Of a stretch of 64,000 nt of DNA, positions 37,811-49,618 are shown one piece after another (the stretch's first letter is position 1; each line of letters begins with the position of its first letter). Position numbers and translations under genes: made by a program. The notes below the pieces were generated by a model. That model was not told where the DNA came from. It was given only the letters and a program-made list of their open reading frames with translations, and made no database searches. Source of the DNA: Trichinella spiralis (lineage: Eukaryota; Nematoda; Enoplea; Trichinellida; Trichinellidae); NCBI GenBank assembly GCA_000181795.3, contig CM012954.1, forward strand, positions 3,650,769-3,714,768. The letters run 5' to 3'.

Positions 37811-40021
37811 TCAACGAATGCGTACCACGCCTGCTTCGATCAGTTTGTTAATCTTTCCGGCAATTTCAGGATTCTTTAAATGCCTGAAAATTATAATTAC
37901 GTGAAAAAGTATTTCAATTTCGTTAAAAAACAGTATTATCACTCTCTCAAAGCCTGGGGGTTGTGGGACATTTGTTCCAAAATATGAACCATCGCAGGAT
38001 CGGCCAAAATTTCTCGAATTTCAGGATCTTCCAGTGCTTTTTTTCGAGCTTCGTCGGGACTCTGATCACAAGCGGATGCAGCTTCGCGCATTCCATTCAT
38101 CGCTTCCTGAAATTCGTCATTGTTCAAATCAGTTACCACAATTTGCAGGGAAAACAATAACAATACCTGATTATTAGGATCAATTTTCAGTGCTTCTTCA
38201 AAAGCTTTCATCGCTCGAATAGGCTCTTTCAGCGCCATCAGTGCCGCTCCTTTTCGTATATACGCCTTGATAAATGTCGGATCTAGCTTGATGCATTTCT
38301 CGCAGTCACTGACAGCCATCTGAAATTCCATGAGTTTTGTATAGCACGCTGCCCTGTTGCTGTACAACTTTCCATCTTCTGGATTACGCTTGATCGCTTC
38401 TGTGTAATGTTTCACTGCCTCCGGATATTTTCCTAAATGCTGCGATATGTTAAACTCTGAAGCGAATCAAAAGGCTGAAATTGCTGACTTACCTTCCTTG
38501 AAAAATTGATTCCCCTTTTCTTTTTCTTCAAGAGACAACTGAGGATTGTAATACGCTCGCTTTTCATCTTCAGCTAGCTGTTTCGCAATCGCTTGGCGCT
38601 TCTTAACGACAGTCGGTTCACGATGCTCAGAAAGAGACTTGTCGTAAAAATTCAGCGCACTTTTCAAATCACCCAGTTTTACATATGCATTTCCAATTCT
38701 GGCCAGCGCTCTAAAAAAGTCTTCCAAATTTAAACCCACAAATACAAGCACAACTCCCCATTTCACTTTTATGCTTACTTGCCAATCAAACTGTAATCAG
38801 CTCGATTCTCTCGACCAATGTCAACCGCTTTCGTGCAAAATTCAATGCATTTTTCGTAATTCCCCTCTTCAAAATATACCGCTGAAAAAAATACATACGA
38901 ATTTCAAAAATATTTCGAAAACAGTAATTCACAAGTTGCCATACCAGCTTTATTATTTAACAACGTTATGTTATTTGGATCCAATTCAATAGCTTTGTCG
39001 TAATGCTCATGAGCTGCTTCAAAATTACGCTGCTTGTAGAAGGCATTTCCCAAGTTTTTTTCTTCCATCGCCTAAAATGTACACTTTCAACAAAAATTCT
39101 ATCAATAAACCTATTCAAAATCGACCTTATCCTGGGCAGGTGTCGTTTCTTTAGGAGGTGGTGATGGTTCTTTCGGAGAAGATGACTCTTTTTTCAAATT
39201 CCCACTATAGTCTGTGTCCATTTGAGTCAACTTGTCCATCAATATTTCACGTAGCCGGTCCAGTGGAATATCATCTCTCCTGTTGATAAAAAACAATTTC
39301 GATAAATCATAGTTTAAAAATGGCAATTTACAGCACAACTAAATTTTACTCACTTGACATCAGCTTTTGGATACAGTTCTTCCAATCGTTTTCTAGCTGC
39401 ATCATCCAAAAAAATTTGAAAAAGATCCCCTAAAATTATAAATAAACATCTTTAATCAATTTGAAAAATAATACAAATAATACCTGCTGAATTTTCCAAT
39501 TCTGCTTTATAGCTTTCACGTAACTGGATATTGGCAGGGTCGTAATGCAAGCCAGTCGACAATGTATAAATTGCATCAACTCCTTTTCCTAACAATGATA
39601 AAGCAGCCGCTTTACGAGAATAACCCTGAAATAAATTAAATCAATGTCAAAAACTTACAGTAATAATAAAAGTTTATCCATATTATGAAAAATATGCATA
39701 TATTAATGCAGTGTACAATTCCAAGACAGATAAAATACAAAACCAAATAACCTTAGCCCAATCTGGCTTAAGTTCAATCGTCTTTTCTGCATCCGCTAAC
39801 GCTTCGTTGTAGTTTTTATTTTTGGCATGAGCTGCAGATCGATTACTGTACAATATGTAATTATTTGGATCTAGTTGAATCGCTTTCGTATAAAGATCAA
39901 TGGCTTCGGCATAGTTTTCTTGGGATAGCGCTATGTTTCCGGCGTCTTTCAGTGCCGCAGAATCCTACAAGAACAAAAAGCACTTGTAAGACAATCATGC
40001 TATAATAAACAAACATACCAT
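37811..40021 (-). CDS. STIP1: STI1/HOP, Hsp70-Hsp90 organizing co-chaperone
   Basis: Eleven exons: 40021-40019, 39964-39752, 39625-39484, 39429-39354, 39279-39126, 39071-38945, 38881-38779, 38710-38493, 38432-38167, 38106-37943, 37883-37811; 512 aa (human 543). HOP passes client proteins from Hsp70 to Hsp90. TPR1 spans about 2-115 (CYSNR-type helix pairs, [13 protein letters not shown]); DP1 about 120-146 ([20 protein letters not shown]); a Pro/Lys linker ([12 protein letters not shown]); TPR2A about 197-315 ([19 protein letters not shown]); TPR2B about 330-430 ([20 protein letters not shown]); DP2 about 455-512 ([20 protein letters not shown], ending VVRIR). The order matches HOP, including TPR1, which some nematodes have lost. 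Exon 1 contributes only the initiator ATG, joined directly to a GTATGT donor. Confidence 0.97.
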
Positions 40022-41276
40022 ATTATCGACGTAATGAAATGTGCTACGGAACACTGAACACAGTCAAAAACAAAATGTTGAGAAATTTCTGACAAAGAAA
40101 GCAATTCACAAATTTCTAGAGAATGCCTTACAGTAATATCATTACAGTAATTTAATGTAAAGCAAAACCTGCAGATTTTTATTTTCTAATATTATACAAT
40201 GAATACAGAGCAGAAAATTAATAAATGATGCTTTTCAGAAATTTTATTGTGTAATTAATAATTAATATAGATCGTAAATAATAAAAAATTTAAATATTAG
40301 TAATTAAACTCTAGCAAAAGTTTGTCCCGAAATCAGTCAACCTATAATAATTAACATAGTGCATCATATTTATTAAAAAGAATTAAAAATTCTTAATTTA
40401 TATCAAAATATTAAAACAATTTTTTATAAACAATTGAAGTACGGACTTCTGTTTTTTATTCTAACTTAATTTTTAATATAATTTACCGACTGCCATTGCC
40501 AATACAGCAACGGCATATCAGTACTAATGTGCTTTATTTAAAAATGAATACTCTTGTTTCAGAAATGTAATCAGTGCTATAATTGTTTTTTTAAAAAAAG
40601 TCAAACAGATAAATAATGAATTTTGTAATCATAAAAGCAGTGAACTTCAAATGTTTTACATATTTTGAAAAATATGTATATTAATTTTGCATTTTAATTT
40701 AGTAATAAAACAGCAAATGACGTATTTTATTTAATACAATAATTACTTGCAGTTTTATGTTATTTATTGATATTTTAAACGTACACAGTGTATTTTGTAA
40801 TACAGTTACTTGCAAATTCTTTTTGACGGTAACTGAGATGTACAGAACGTTCATGTTTTTTTTGTGCAGCATTCTTACGATTGCTTTATTTTTTAATTCT
40901 TGAAGATTGATTATTGTTACTTGTTTAATGTGCTATTGGACAATGTGTTAAACGTTCCAAAAATTGCTAGACAAGCTTTACTTGTAGCATTTGGTTTTTA
41001 GCAGCGGTAATTATTTGATGAGCGGTCGCATTTTCTTTGTTTCCATTTGACTTATAATTATTATATGTGTATGAATTGTTTTCTTTTTTGCATTTTGAAT
41101 TTTTTAAATTGTTTTAATGATCTATTTTAAAATATCAGTGACGCACATCAATTTGTAAACTGAAATGCTTGTGATGATAAGTTGTCAACTTTGTTTCATT
41201 CTTGATTTGATGCGATGTTTCATCTGCGGCAGTATTTTTTTATAAATATTGCTGAAACAATATTTATTTAGTATTT
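40022..41276. other. divergent intergenic region, STI1 / small coiled-coil gene
   Basis: Strongly AT-rich promoter region of two divergent genes. No open frame, repeat array or RNA gene recognised. Confidence 0.5.
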
Positions 41277-41678
41277 ATGTCAAAGAAAGTTGACAGCCAA
41301 AAACTTCTTGAAGAAGTTCAACATCAGAAAGCGCAGATTAAAGCTCAGTATTCTGCAAAAAAGACAAATGTATCCCAGCTTATGAATTTATTGTAAATTT
41401 TTAAAATGCCATTTGCTAATTGTATTTATTTTTTATAGACAGATGAACATGCGCACATACGTGAAACGGAAAAACGAAAAAATCTTCTAGAAGAATTACA
41501 AGAAGAGAAAATGCAAATAATGCTCAAGAAACCACATCTTGCCAGCAAAATAAATACGGGGAATTCAAATCGCAGCTCTTCCGAAAGTACACCTACAACA
41601 ACTTATAAAGGCTGTTCTGTTGCTATTGTGAATTCATCTTATAAAAACGATATCATTTTGGCAGTCCCGAGATTTTAG
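41277..41678 (+). CDS. small basic coiled-coil protein, unknown function
   Basis: Two exons, 41277-41369 and 41439-41678, phase 0; 110 aa. The first 75 residues are a charged, Lys/Glu/Gln-rich helix with heptad-like Leu/Ile spacing (KKVDSQKLLEEVQHQKAQIK, then TEKRKNLLEELQEEKMQIML), broken once at the splice junction. The tail is Ser/Thr-rich and ends in a short hydrophobic stretch (DIILAVPRF). No signal peptide, no zinc ligands and no enzyme motif. I do not recognise the family; a coiled-coil adaptor or complex subunit is the natural reading. The intron (69 nt, GT..AG with TTTTATAG) and an uninterrupted frame support a real gene, but composition alone could mislead. Confidence 0.5.
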
Positions 41679-42816
41679 ATTGTAAGCAAACGTTTATTAT
41701 AGATTATGTATACAAATGTATCATCTTATTTAGTTTGTCTCACGTAAATGGTTGTACTTTAAAAAGATAATTTTTGTAGAGATGGTTTGTCAATAATTGT
41801 TGTATTTTGATAATATTGTGTTGTCAGTATTTGCAAAAAAAATTCATTTCAATAGTTTCAGATGCGCAGGACGTGAAATTTGAAAAAATATTTTCTTGGT
41901 AAATTTGAGCGATACTATATGTATTTGATTTTCAGGTATAAATTAACTGTTTTTTGTATAGCAGAAAAGCAAGTAAATGGTGAAGAAATACTTTCAGTTT
42001 GATCATATACACTTATCCAATATATATTGTGTTATTTTTTTTCACCTGAAGAGCGAAGTTAATTTTTAAGTTTCATGTTTTGTTTTAATGCCTGATAGGT
42101 GGTTATAATTTTAGGTTGTGGTTCCATGAACGAATTCTACGAGACATGTATACTTTTACATTATGGTTTTTGTTATTTTTTTCCAATTATTATTTTCACG
42201 TGTTGTTTTCTGTTGTTCAAGTAGTTTGTTTGCACGTCTGATGTATATGCGCAACACAACGGTATTTCGAAGTTGAAGAAACAACATGAGAATGAAGATT
42301 GCAGAGTTATTGAATTTAATAATTAAAAAGGTAAAAAAAACTTTCACTTGTTTTTATATTTTTTATTATTTTTATGCTAGTGAATTTGTCTCAGTCTGCA
42401 TAGTTAAAATTGTTATTAATTTTCTTAATATAAAATGTTTTGATTGTTTTTAAAAATAATTGCAGCTGATTAAAAAAAAGTTTAGTTGGAAGTCAACGTC
42501 TGATTATTTTGCACAAAGGCATTTATTTATAATATATCTGTTGAGTACGCCTTCCGTTGCAAATGTCAAAGATTGGAAGCACATTTCTGCCATTAAGCTT
42601 TTGTATATCAATCAATGTTGAACTCTCCTCAAACTGAAGGGCACGCTTTTACTGGGCCAGTGACCCTGCAACTTTTGGATTGTTTGACAAAGAGGCTCTG
42701 GGTTACGGCATTTTGATCTAAAGCCGCTCTAGTCTTTTCCTTTTTAATGCTTTACAGGGTACAACGGTGCAACGCCGATGAATTGTAATGGTTCTTTCTT
42801 TTTTAACTATGCTGCG
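41679..42816. other. intergenic region
   Basis: AT-rich, with a less AT-rich patch at about 42540-42740 just upstream of the small secreted-protein gene that may be its promoter or leader. No coding frame recognised. Confidence 0.4.
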
Positions 42817-43426
42817 ATGATGTACCTGAGACGTAGCAGTTGTGTTTGGATACTTTGCTTATGTTGTTTTTTTTGTTTATATTCAGATTTTTTGAATGTT
42901 CAAGCTTGTGGATCTTTTAGTACAGGTGAATATATTTGATTTGATATGATTTGATTTTTTATAATTATTTTTCTAGCGAAGCGTTCCAATTATCAAATCA
43001 CGGCTTTGTTTGATTCGCCATTGCCTTCAAAGCAGAAAGATCAGATTGAGAATTTGGTTTGTTTTTGATCAGTTGATTAATTGATTATTTCAGTTTTAAT
43101 TTTAATGTAAAATTTAAATTTTTCCATCATTATTAAGGTAAGTGCATTGAAATCCAAACCAATACAGACAACGTACCCTGGACGAACGATTCACATACAA
43201 GACAGTGGCTTTCCGACAAGGTGAGAATTATTTCAATAAATAAGAAATATAAAATATTTTTTATTAAAAAAAATTTTTTAGAAAATCAGCAGAGTGTAAA
43301 ATTCGAGTTAACGGCCCTCCTTTGGGTACCACAGAACTGATGAATGTGGAAGAAGTGATCCGCTCACAGGTGAACATATTGGTACGGCCGAACTCTGTTC
43401 GATCTATACAAATTACGCCAGTTTGA
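42817..43426 (+). CDS. small secreted protein, unknown function
   Basis: Four exons: 42817-42925, 42977-43056, 43138-43220, 43282-43426; 138 aa with phases closing. The start at the first of two ATGs opens a Cys-rich signal peptide (MMYLRRSSCVWILCLCCFFC). The mature part has a single Cys near its start (QACGSF), a charged helix (SKQKDQIENLVSALKSK), one further Cys (AECKIRV) and a beta-rich end (VNILVRPNSVRSIQITPV). No family is recognised. AATAAA lies at 43544. An alternative last intron is possible: a strong donor (CAG/GTGAAC at 43369/43370) could join an acceptor (TTTTTTAG/GTGAAC) at 43606/43607, giving the end RSQVNNFQKKLKI and skipping the proximal stop. The gene is probable, its role unknown. 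Confidence 0.6.
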
Positions 43427-43984
43427 TATTGGATGTGTTTTTCCTTCAATTTTTAAAAACGTTTTTTGCTGTTCTACTGGTATTAATTTTATTTATGTAA
43501 AAAACCGAGTGAAAATGGAAAGAAACATATAACGTTTGTAGAAAATAAAATTTGATAAGCAAGAACCGTCATTGCATCTGTCAGTAATAGTTATTCTGTT
43601 TTTTAGGTGAACAACTTTCAAAAGAAGCTGAAAATTTAATGCAAATATTTTTTATTAATTTTCGTTTTATTTGAAATTTTAAGATTTTCATTTTTATTTC
43701 ATTATCTGTGTAAGTATTAAATATTTCTTGTATTTTGGTAGATGTTTAATCTAAACAAGGCTTCTTGCATTAATTCTTCTAAATTTTGCGCATCTTTTTT
43801 TGTTAATTCTACTCTGATTAAACAGTATTTTCATCGTATATGGTGAATTAAAATTTGATTGCGTTTTTTTTCAGTTTACTTTACGTAATAATTTTTTTAG
43901 AATTCTAAAGTATCAAATTATGTAGTTTAATTGATGAAAAAAAAGAGTTCATTTAGTGTTCACCTTGTACAAGGTTATGATGTT

Positions 43985-44411
43985 TNCATATGCTTNCGTT
44001 TNCCTGCNAATTTTTTTTTGATGNCATGCCAGANGGTGATTANTTAATTTTTTANTTTATTTTATTTTTCTAATAATANGATCNGTTGATAATAAGAAAN
44101 GGGAGCAATATTTTAATTTCGTNCCAATAAATAATCCATTGTGAAAGCAGNTTTTAATGCAGAGTCGAGTATTTGGAACCAGTTCATGCAATAAAAAATA
44201 ACTTNAACGTCTTCTTCGANCAGCAGCAGCAGCAAATAACAACAACAACAGCANATAAAATAAAAGGCAACAATGACCTGGTAAATNTAGCATGAATAGG
44301 GATTGGAATGCACAAGGACTACTTTGTTTGATAAAATCCAACCGAAACGAACANTTTTTTTGTTTATGATGGTTATACATATGAATTGAANNACAANTAT
44401 GANNNNNCNNN
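43985..44411. other. cluster of ambiguous bases (N)
   Basis: Isolated single Ns spaced through about 400 bases, then a denser run just before a tetranucleotide array. This looks like low-coverage base calling, not a scaffold gap of fixed length. Confidence 0.9.
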
Positions 44412-44512
44412 TGTGTATGTATGTATGTATGTATGTATGTATGTATGTATGTATGTATGTACGTCCGTATGTATGTATGTATGTATGTATGTATGTATGT
44501 GTGTGTGTGTGT
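44412..44512. repeat. (GTAT)n tetranucleotide then (GT)n microsatellite
   Basis: About 20 GTAT units with a short interruption (ACGTCC near 44461), grading into (GT)n at the 3' end. Adjoins the ambiguous bases and probably caused them. Confidence 0.95.
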
Positions 44513-44677
44513 AAATTTGAATATTGTTTTGTAGAGTTTTAAAGAAGAGCGGTCAGATTGATTGATCAGATCTGTTTGTAAGGTTTTCTTTTTTATCTGT
44601 TTTTTTCCAGAGAATATAGACTAAATTTAGTTATCAGTGATACAGTTTCTATTGATAGCAACAATTGTGATATTATA

Positions 44678-44703
44678 ATAATTATAATAATAATAATAAT
44701 AAT
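44678..44703. repeat. (AAT)n microsatellite
   Basis: About eight AAT-type units in intergenic DNA upstream of the PLAT gene. Confidence 0.8.
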
Positions 44704-45133
44704 CAGCTTTGATTATGAGGATCAATGTTTGAAATGAAATGGGTTACGTGAGATGTCAAGGCTAAAGAGACGGCATAAATCAGACCGTCGACTAGGCTAG
44801 GAGAAGATGATTGGTTGATTTGTTGTTTTGCATTTTTGATATATTCAATTTTTAGCAAAATTGTGCATGGCCGGCATATAAAGCGACCGGTTCTCTGGTC
44901 GGTGCAGGCAGTGGTGAAGTGATGAGTCATTTTTAAGCGTACAAATGATAATAACGGCATTTGAAAGCGACCAGAAATTGGGGCGTTAATTTTTGCCCAA
45001 ACTTGCGTCCACTTGGGCACGTTTGGTAAAGTTGGATGGCCAATTTTTGGCACGAAATGTTCATCACAAACTTGCAGCTGTTGTCGTGCAACTATTGAAC
45101 GTGAAAACTGCTGCTGTTACAGTTCTGCTATTT

Positions 45134-45136
45134 TGC

Positions 45137-45173
<37 letters not shown>
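45134..45173. repeat. (TTA)n microsatellite
   Basis: About 12 perfect units; read in the frame leading into the PLAT ORF it would give a tyrosine run, which argues that this part is not coding. Confidence 0.9.
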
Positions 45174-45202
45174 TTTACAACGCACCCACATCCAAACGCA
45201 TA

Positions 45203-46568
45203 ATGCTTACTGATTATTTGATTACGGTGAAAACTGGCAATCATTTCGGCGCAGGTACCGATTCCAACGTTTTTATACAACTCTTCGGCGAGGATGGTCA
45301 CTCCGAAGAATGGCATTTGAAGCATTCCAAGCATCACAAAAACAAATTTGAACGCAACAAAACCGACCAATTCATATTCAGCCAAATCAAATGCTGCGGC
45401 AAGCTTTACAAAGTTATCGTCAGGCACGACAATTCTGGTAAAAAAAAGAAAAATTTCTTTCTTTCAATTCTACTCTTTCAAATTTCTTACAGTATGCGCA
45501 TATGCTTCTATAACAACAATGTCAATCAAATTTGTACTTGAGAATTTAAAAAACAAAAAGTTAAATTCAAGCAACATTCACCTTTTCAAATTTTCTGAGA
45601 TGTGTAAACTGAAGCAAAAATTTATTCTTTTTTTTTTTTTACAAATGATGAAATTATTGAAAATTAATCATTCAAGTAAAATTTGGATGCAAAATCATCA
45701 ATTTGCATTTATACTGCATCTATCTGTGGAGGGGACTTTGACTATTTTTAGATTGTTTTTCTTGCGTTAATAACTGTTGTCCTAGCTTGATGGAAATTTT
45801 ATCATTTTAATTAGTATTGATGTTTGCCTACTTTGCATTTGTATTGGTTTGTTGTCGCAGCTGAAAATGCGCAAAGATAAGTACCAATCTGTTGGTATTT
45901 AATTTGTAATGGCTGTTGAATTTGATTTTGCATCTGTTTCCTTTTTCTTGTATTTAATACTGCAAGAAAATAATTTCCCTTTTTTAGCTTCTTCTAAATT
46001 TTATTAGTCACCGTAATGGTGATGATGATGATGATAATATTTCTTCTTTTGAAAATATTACTTATAAAATTTATAATATTTGAAAGTAAGAGTATTTTGA
46101 AAAAAATTTCCTTTTTTCATTTTAACTTTTCTTTTTAAAAATAACCCATCAATAATTATGGAGTGGATGTGATTTTAGAAAATGCAAACACGTTCAGCAA
46201 TAAATATTTTCTGATCAATGAAAATGGACTTGTACAAACAATGTAAACAGTTAAACATTGCCGTTGTATTGTGTTTTAAAAATGGAAATGTGCAGCAATT
46301 TTTGTCGATTGTAGTGAATAAATTTAATTTCTTTTTTTTAATATGAGAAAACACTACAAATATGACATCACGGCCAATTTGTTTAGGTATTTGCTCATCT
46401 TGGCATTTGGAGTACGTGGAAGTAAGCGACATCAGCTTGAGAACGACGTTTCGTTTTCCTTGTCATCGATGGATCGGCGGTGGCTTTTTTCACATGTTTC
46501 CAAAAATCAAACAGCTAACATGCACTGAAGAGACTATTGGACCCAGCAAATTAGAACCTTCGGTTTAG
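45203..46568 (+). CDS. single PLAT/LH2-domain protein
   Basis: Two exons, 45203-45437 and 46387-46568, split by a 949-base intron of phase 1; 138 aa. A PLAT (lipoxygenase-homology, C2-like beta sandwich) domain fills residues about 4-115: DYLITVKTGNHFGAGTDSNV, the signature AGTD, VFIQLFGEDG, NKFERNKTDQF, LYKVIVRHDNSG, then across the splice SSWHLEYVEVSD and FRFPCHRWIGGG. PLAT domains bind lipid or protein partners at membranes; multi-copy PLAT proteins such as LOXHD1 and single-copy ones both exist. The ATG at 45203 is the only one in the frame; no signal peptide. A further short exon at about 46850 (CEESEQYPHVSV...) could replace the end by splicing from GTTTAG at 46564. The domain is sure, completeness is not. 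Confidence 0.75.
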
Positions 46569-47122
46569 AGAATTGAAAACCGAAGAAGCTCTTTTTCACT
46601 TTTTTCAACCCGTATGAAACTTTGCCAAATTGTAAATCCTACTGTAAACCGTATCAAGTTTCAATTTAAATCGTCCCAGAGGCCATTTTCCCCAGGTCCA
46701 TTGGACGATTTTTCCATCTTATATTTTATGTATCTGTTTGAAAAAATAATTTTCATTTCAATTTTAGTAAACACTTTCTGATTCTAATTCATTATCAATA
46801 TTATAATGATTAGAATTCAATTGCATTTTTCCAGTGTGAAGAAAGCGAACAATATCCGCATGTCAGTGTGACCATTATTGACATGTTTCCCAAGCTAACA
46901 GTCACTTTGTTGTAAATGTTAAATTAATTGTTTTTTTAAGTATATATAATTTTATGAAATTTTGCGTAATATCTTGCAAGTTTAAGAGAAGTGGGTAATG
47001 TTCTTTGAATTTAAGTTGAACTTTTCTTGAACTAAATTTCATAATTAAAAAGGCTTAAATGTAATGCTTCTTTTTTCAAAAGAAATAATCACAAAATATC
47101 AGTAGTAGAAATTTTGTAAAAA

Positions 47123-47125
47123 TCT

Positions 47126-47179
<54 letters not shown>

Positions 47180-47186
47180 TGTGTGT
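47123..47186. repeat. (CT)n(GT)n compound microsatellite
   Basis: About 18 CT units followed by about 12 GT units, non-coding. Confidence 0.95.
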
Positions 47187-48808
47187 AATGAATATTTGCA
47201 TACCAAATTACCTTTCACGAACAATTTATTGGTTTGATTTGATCAAACATGCCAGCAAATGAAGAACACAAATTTGTAATTTGTCCTCTTCACTGTATCA
47301 AGGCATCAACCGCTTCTGTTTGTTTAGCAATCTATTTTAACTTTATGTTGACAAAACATTCACCTTATCTTTTGTGCAGTGCAACAATTAAGCAGAGGAT
47401 AAATTGCAAATTTTTCACTGCCCCTTATCTGTCTGAACAGCAATCGAAAAGCGCTTTCATCATACAAGAAGAAAATGTTATCAGCGATATATTAATATTT
47501 GCTTTTCATTCTTGCTTCATTTTAATCCTTGTTCATCGTTCAGAAGAATTGAGTGAACGTTTTCTCTTTGTCACGACAAAAAATAATAATAGAGTGGTAA
47601 GAATTTTAGAGAATTGATTATTTGTGAAACTGTGTTTTAATTTTTGTTCATCACTAATGTTTGAATGTTTCCAATCAACAACTGCAGGTATGAAATAAAT
47701 CATATCATTATTTTGCATTTTATATAAATAATATTTCATGTTTATTTGTGTATTTTCATAAAAATTAATAAATTTATATTGTTGCTAAAATATATCAAAC
47801 AATAGCTATACACCGTTTGCAGTTATTACTTACTGTAAAATGACGAGCAGTAAAGTTCTCATGTTTCTGTTATATTTAAAATTAGTGTTTTTGGATAGAT
47901 AAATAAAATTTTAGGCATTCTGATACTCAATTCATTTATATAAAATAAAGCATCAATAATCTTGAGATTTTTCAACAAAAAATATGCAAAGAATTCGTTG
48001 TTCTCAAGAGATGCAATGCATAGCTCAAAGCGTAACGGCAAGCAACGGATGATTGTTGATATCAATCATTTTCATTTTTAAATTTATGATTACAAATCCA
48101 AAACATTGTTTTTCATTTAAGTTGAAGAAATATTTACGCTAAACGAGCTGGCGTGTTCAATTTCACTTCTCAACATTTAAAATCATACCACCTGCTTTAC
48201 GGCATTTTTAACAAAACACCGCTACGAATGTGACATTTTCAGCGATCGCCAATTTTAATGAAAATAAGCATCAAATTAGCTGCAATATATACAATATAAT
48301 ATTATTTAAACATGCTATTGCTAAATACGCCTCTGCAAGAGGTCATTTTACTTTTTAATCTGCAGCTGTAATAATTTACACAGAAAGCAGAAATATTATT
48401 TGCATAGAATGGTAACTGAAAGCTAATTGAAAAAATTGCCACTTTTCTTACGTACATTATTCTTCATTACTCATCTTCAGACTGCTTTTAAAGCTTACTG
48501 TGGAAAAATAATCTTTTCTTATAGTTCCATTGCTTGTGGGTTTCTTTTTCTAAATGATAGTAGCATCCAGATTTTACATATTTGCGTCATCGATACTTTT
48601 CATTTTTTGGTGAAAAGCCTCCAACATGGATGTATCGATATATGGATTGGTGTTTGTATGCGCGCACGTGTGTGTGTGTGTATTTATTTATTCAATCGAA
48701 CAATTTCATCAATATTTTACTTGAATATCATAGGAGAAAAACGAGACAAATGGAAATTCAAACGCTTGAAGCATTGTATGACTTTTAAATAATACAAAAG
48801 TCAGACAT

Positions 48809-48824
48809 ATATATATATATATAG
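48809..48824. repeat. (TA)n short microsatellite
   Basis: Seven to eight TA units in the FoxG upstream desert. Confidence 0.75.
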
Positions 48825-49587
48825 CTGATATATTAATTCAAGATCAGTCCTGCAGCTTTTGCTGTTCATTTAAACAAAAATTGGATTAAGAATAGATTAG
48901 AATACTATTGAAATGATAAAATGACAAACAAAAATCTCCAATTTTATTTTAATTTTCTTATCTTTCTTTTATTTTTAAAAAATTCCACAGGGCGAAACAG
49001 TCTAGTCAAGTCTAATCTAGTCAGTGAAATGATATTCAAGCTGAGAGACCACACTGGTGCAGACAAAAATTTTCATTACCTTTGCTTACAAATCGTTAAT
49101 AAGCTCAAATCTGTGGATAAACTTTGCTTTTCTTATTGACGTTGCCCTCCGGCTGCAGGTAAGAAAATGCAAGGACGTTAATTAATTTTCATCCTCAGCC
49201 ATTTCATACTATTATTATTATTGTTGTTGCTATTATTATGTATATTTTTTAACTGTACATTTGATCAATTTATAATTCATTTGTTCAACAATCTTTTCAC
49301 TTGCTTTACTGATTGATAACGACGCTTTTGAATTTACTTTGCCTAAGTACTGTCAACTTTGTAGCAACTTTTACAAATTGTCCATGCATTGGTTAGCTAC
49401 CAGAATGATCATTAATTTTATTTTAATGCAATAAATAGCCTGCGGTTGTGTAATGACAGATAGAAGCGTCAGTGATAACAATCTCTGTGTGGTGAAGATG
49501 AGCAGTTTCTGTTTCGGTTTCAATCAAGACATGATTGCAAGCGTTGTGCATTGTGAACTTCAAGCACGGTGATTTGATGGATAGAGC

Positions 49588-49618
49588 GAGAGAGAAAAAG
49601 AGAGAGAGAGAGAGAGAT
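49588..49618. repeat. (GA)n microsatellite
   Basis: GAGAGA run with one A-rich interruption, non-coding. Confidence 0.85.

Larger units (their letters stand above)
43427..45202. other. intergenic with a low-quality patch
   Basis: Holds AATAAA at 43544, a possible alternative terminal exon at 43607-43639, scattered ambiguous bases (43985-44411) and a tetranucleotide array. The translated frames across the N-containing part are not credible. The last 200 bases have an open frame with a poly-Tyr run from (TTA)n but no ATG; they may be leader of the PLAT gene. Confidence 0.5.

Noticed and set aside
45348-45770. 140-codon plus-strand frame
   Set aside because: Out-of-frame overlap with the PLAT exon that runs on into its intron.
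47249-47617. 122-codon frame in the FoxG upstream desert
   Set aside because: Has an ATG, but shows no motif, no signal peptide and no splice partner; kept only as part of the desert.
48427-48792. 121-codon frame
   Set aside because: Crosses a GT microsatellite and has low-complexity hydrophobic composition; no support.
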